This document shows positions 5,371-6,584 of a stretch of 6,584 bases of DNA, piece after piece. The notes beneath the pieces were generated by a model that was not told the DNA's origin, did no database searches, and saw only the letters and a list, made by a program, of their open reading frames with translations. The stretch is from positions 1-6,584 of the forward strand of contig JAGWVC010000142.1 of assembly GCA_018971065.1 (NCBI GenBank), given 5' to 3'. Both the position numbers and the translations under genes were made by a program. This DNA is from Sphingomonadales bacterium (lineage in GTDB: Bacteria; Pseudomonadota; Alphaproteobacteria; Sphingomonadales; Sphingomonadaceae). Every line of letters begins with the position of its first letter. Positions within the stretch are counted from its first letter, which is position 1.

Positions 5371-6147
5371 ATGGCGGGGAGGCTGGCTGGGCGCACGGCG
5401 GTGATAACCGGGGCCGGCGCGGGGATCGGACGCGGCATTGCCCGCCGCTTTGCCGCCGAGGGCGCCAGCGTAATCGTTGCCGAGTACGACGTCGAGAGCG
5501 GTGGCGCCTGCGCGGACGAGATCGTGGCGGCGGGCGGCAAGGCGCGGTTTGTCGCGGTGGACGTGGCCGAGCGCGCGTCGGTGGCGGCGATGATGGCGCA
5601 GGCCGGGCCGGTGGATATTGTCGTCAACAATGCCTGGCGCAGCCAGGGCATCGCCCGGATCGAGCGCAAGGACGACGCGATGTTCGACGCCTCGCTGCGG
5701 GTGGCGCTGTTCGCCGCGAAATGGACGATGGAAGCGGCGCTGCCGCACATGCGGGCGCAAGGCTGGGGGCGCGTGGTCAACCTGGCCTCGCTCAACGGCG
5801 TCAACGCGCACATGGGCAGCGCCGACTACAACGTCGCCAAGGAAGCCTTGCGCGCCTACACCCGCACCGCCGCGCGCGAATGGGCGGGCTGGGGCATCTG
5901 CTGCAACCTGATCTGCCCGGCGGCGCTGGCCGCTTCGACCCGGCGGGTGATGGCGCAGCAGCCGGGCATGATCGAGCGCATCGAGCGCGCGAACCCGATG
6001 GGACGGATGGGCGATCCCGAGACCGACATCGCCCCGGTGGCGGTGTTCCTGGCCAGCGACGACGCGCGCTACCTAACCGGCAACACCCTGTTCGTCGACG
6101 GCGGTGGCCACATCAACGGCGTCGCCTGGGCGCCCGAGCTCGACTGA
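5371..6147 (+). CDS. Divergent short-chain dehydrogenase/reductase
   Basis: This 258-residue SDR has a normal Rossmann start: TGAGAGIG at 13-20 and E38 at the end of beta-2, an acidic residue that favours NAD(H). The catalytic S140, Y153 and K157 (YNVAK) are intact. Three other family landmarks are changed. NNAG reads N-N-A-W (86-89), the catalytic-tetrad Asn position reads A112 in VAL, and the C-P-G motif reads C-P-A (182-184). A C-terminal tail of about 15 residues (GGHINGVAWAPELD) follows the V-D-G-G strand. The triad suggests an active dehydrogenase, but the unusual pocket may mean an uncommon substrate or a reaction other than simple alcohol oxidation. It is divergent from the second SDR through an operator-like repeat, and its stop lies 4 bp from the stop of the convergent amidase. 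It is clearly different in sequence from the other two SDRs, so not a recent duplication. Confidence 0.9.
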   Translation: MAGRLAGRTAVITGAGAGIGRGIARRFAAEGASVIVAEYDVESGGACADEIVAAGGKARFVAVDVAERASVAAMMAQAGPVDIVVNNAWRSQGIARIERKDDAMFDASLRVALFAAKWTMEAALPHMRAQGWGRVVNLASLNGVNAHMGSADYNVAKEALRAYTRTAAREWAGWGICCNLICPAALAASTRRVMAQQPGMIERIERANPMGRMGDPETDIAPVAVFLASDDARYLTGNTLFVDGGGHINGVAWAPELD

Positions 6148-6151
6148 CCGA

Positions 6152-6584
6152 TCAGACCGCCGGCCGCCGGCTGGCCCACGGCGCGGCGCGTGCGAGCTGG
6201 CCGGCCAGGCGGAACAGCAGGTCCTCCAGGCCATAACGGCCCAGGAATTGCACGCCGATCGGCAGCCCGGCCTTCGACATTGCCAGCGGCACCGACATGC
6301 CGGGTTGGCCGGTCATGTTGGCCACCTGGGTGAAAGCGGCGAACTGGGCGGTGCGCTGGCCCCAGGCGTCGAAGCTGCAATCCGGCGTCAGGTTGATCCG
6401 GCCGAGTTCGAGCGGTGGGGCAGCCATAGTGGGGCTCAGGATCACGTCATAGCGAGCCATGAAATCGGCCATTGTGCTGGCAGCGTTCTGGAAGACGACG
6501 TTGGCGCGCGCGCTGTCCATGGCAGAGAAGTGCTTGCCATATTCGACGAAGCCCAGCGAGATCGGTTCGAGCGTCTGCGCCGGA
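6152..6584 (-). CDS. C-terminal part of an amidase-signature hydrolase (partial)
   Basis: About 144 residues run in from the right edge in one frame, starting PAQTLEPISLGFVEYGKHFSAMDSARANVVFQ and ending at the TGA at 6154-6152. YDVILSPTMAAPPLELG, FTQVANMTGQPGMSVPLAMSKAGLPIGVQFLGRYG and a final amphipathic helix (DLLFRLAGQLARAAPW) are typical of the last third of amidase-signature enzymes, which hydrolyse amides or esters. The Ser-cisSer-Lys catalytic residues would lie in the part beyond the window, so activity cannot be judged. Codon use and GC content resemble the neighbours. The ATG at 6520 is internal; the frame stays open to the edge, so the gene starts further right. Its inclusion in the same pathway as the SDRs is only a positional inference. 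Confidence 0.88.
   Translation of the reverse strand, partial: PAQTLEPISLGFVEYGKHFSAMDSARANVVFQNAASTMADFMARYDVILSPTMAAPPLELGRINLTPDCSFDAWGQRTAQFAAFTQVANMTGQPGMSVPLAMSKAGLPIGVQFLGRYGLEDLLFRLAGQLARAAPWASRRPAV

Noticed and set aside
1..6584. CRISPR arrays, tRNA or rRNA genes, insertion sequences
   Set aside because: I saw no regularly spaced repeat array, cloverleaf-like RNA gene, transposase motif or flanking terminal inverted repeats on either strand.

Overview
The window is a GC-rich stretch of bacterial chromosome or large plasmid. It is most likely from an alphaproteobacterium of the sphingomonad type (Novosphingobium/Sphingobium-like). That inference rests on base composition, the gene families present (tandem Rieske oxygenases, several SDRs, an old yellow enzyme, an amidase) and the tail of a probable TonB-dependent receptor. 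No marker gene proves the genus.

Layout, left to right: (1) the last codons of a probable TonB-dependent outer-membrane receptor (1-42), followed by a strong hairpin terminator. (2) An AT-rich, palindrome-dense control region (about 140-245). (3) A two-gene operon of Rieske non-heme iron oxygenase alpha subunits (317-1402 and 1419-2531), closed by a hairpin shared with (4) a convergent old yellow enzyme (2590-3651, minus). (5) A divergent AT-rich promoter region, then an SDR dehydrogenase (3737-4489, plus). (6) A convergent second SDR (4505-5263, minus). (7) A second divergent AT-rich promoter region, then a third SDR (5371-6147, plus). (8) The C-terminal third or so of an amidase-signature enzyme (6152 to the right edge, minus), whose stop lies 4 bp from the stop of the third SDR.

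Together the genes look like a peripheral catabolic cluster. A TonB receptor could import a substrate, two monooxygenase-type Rieske proteins would hydroxylate it, SDRs would oxidise alcohols to ketones or the reverse, the old yellow enzyme would reduce an activated C=C bond, and the amidase could cleave an amide or ester. The Rieske catalytic motifs resemble 3-ketosteroid 9-alpha-hydroxylase (KshA) types, so a steroid, terpenoid or other polycyclic alicyclic substrate is plausible but unproven. No ferredoxin, reductase or regulator lies in the window.

The most notable observation is regulatory. All three non-coding control regions carry the same inverted repeat at exactly the same spacing, TGCGTT-N18-TACGCAA (arms TGCGT and ACGCA 20 bp apart), at 185-215, 3690-3720 and 5284-5314. 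The scattered, alternately oriented genes therefore look like one regulon under one unidentified DNA-binding protein.
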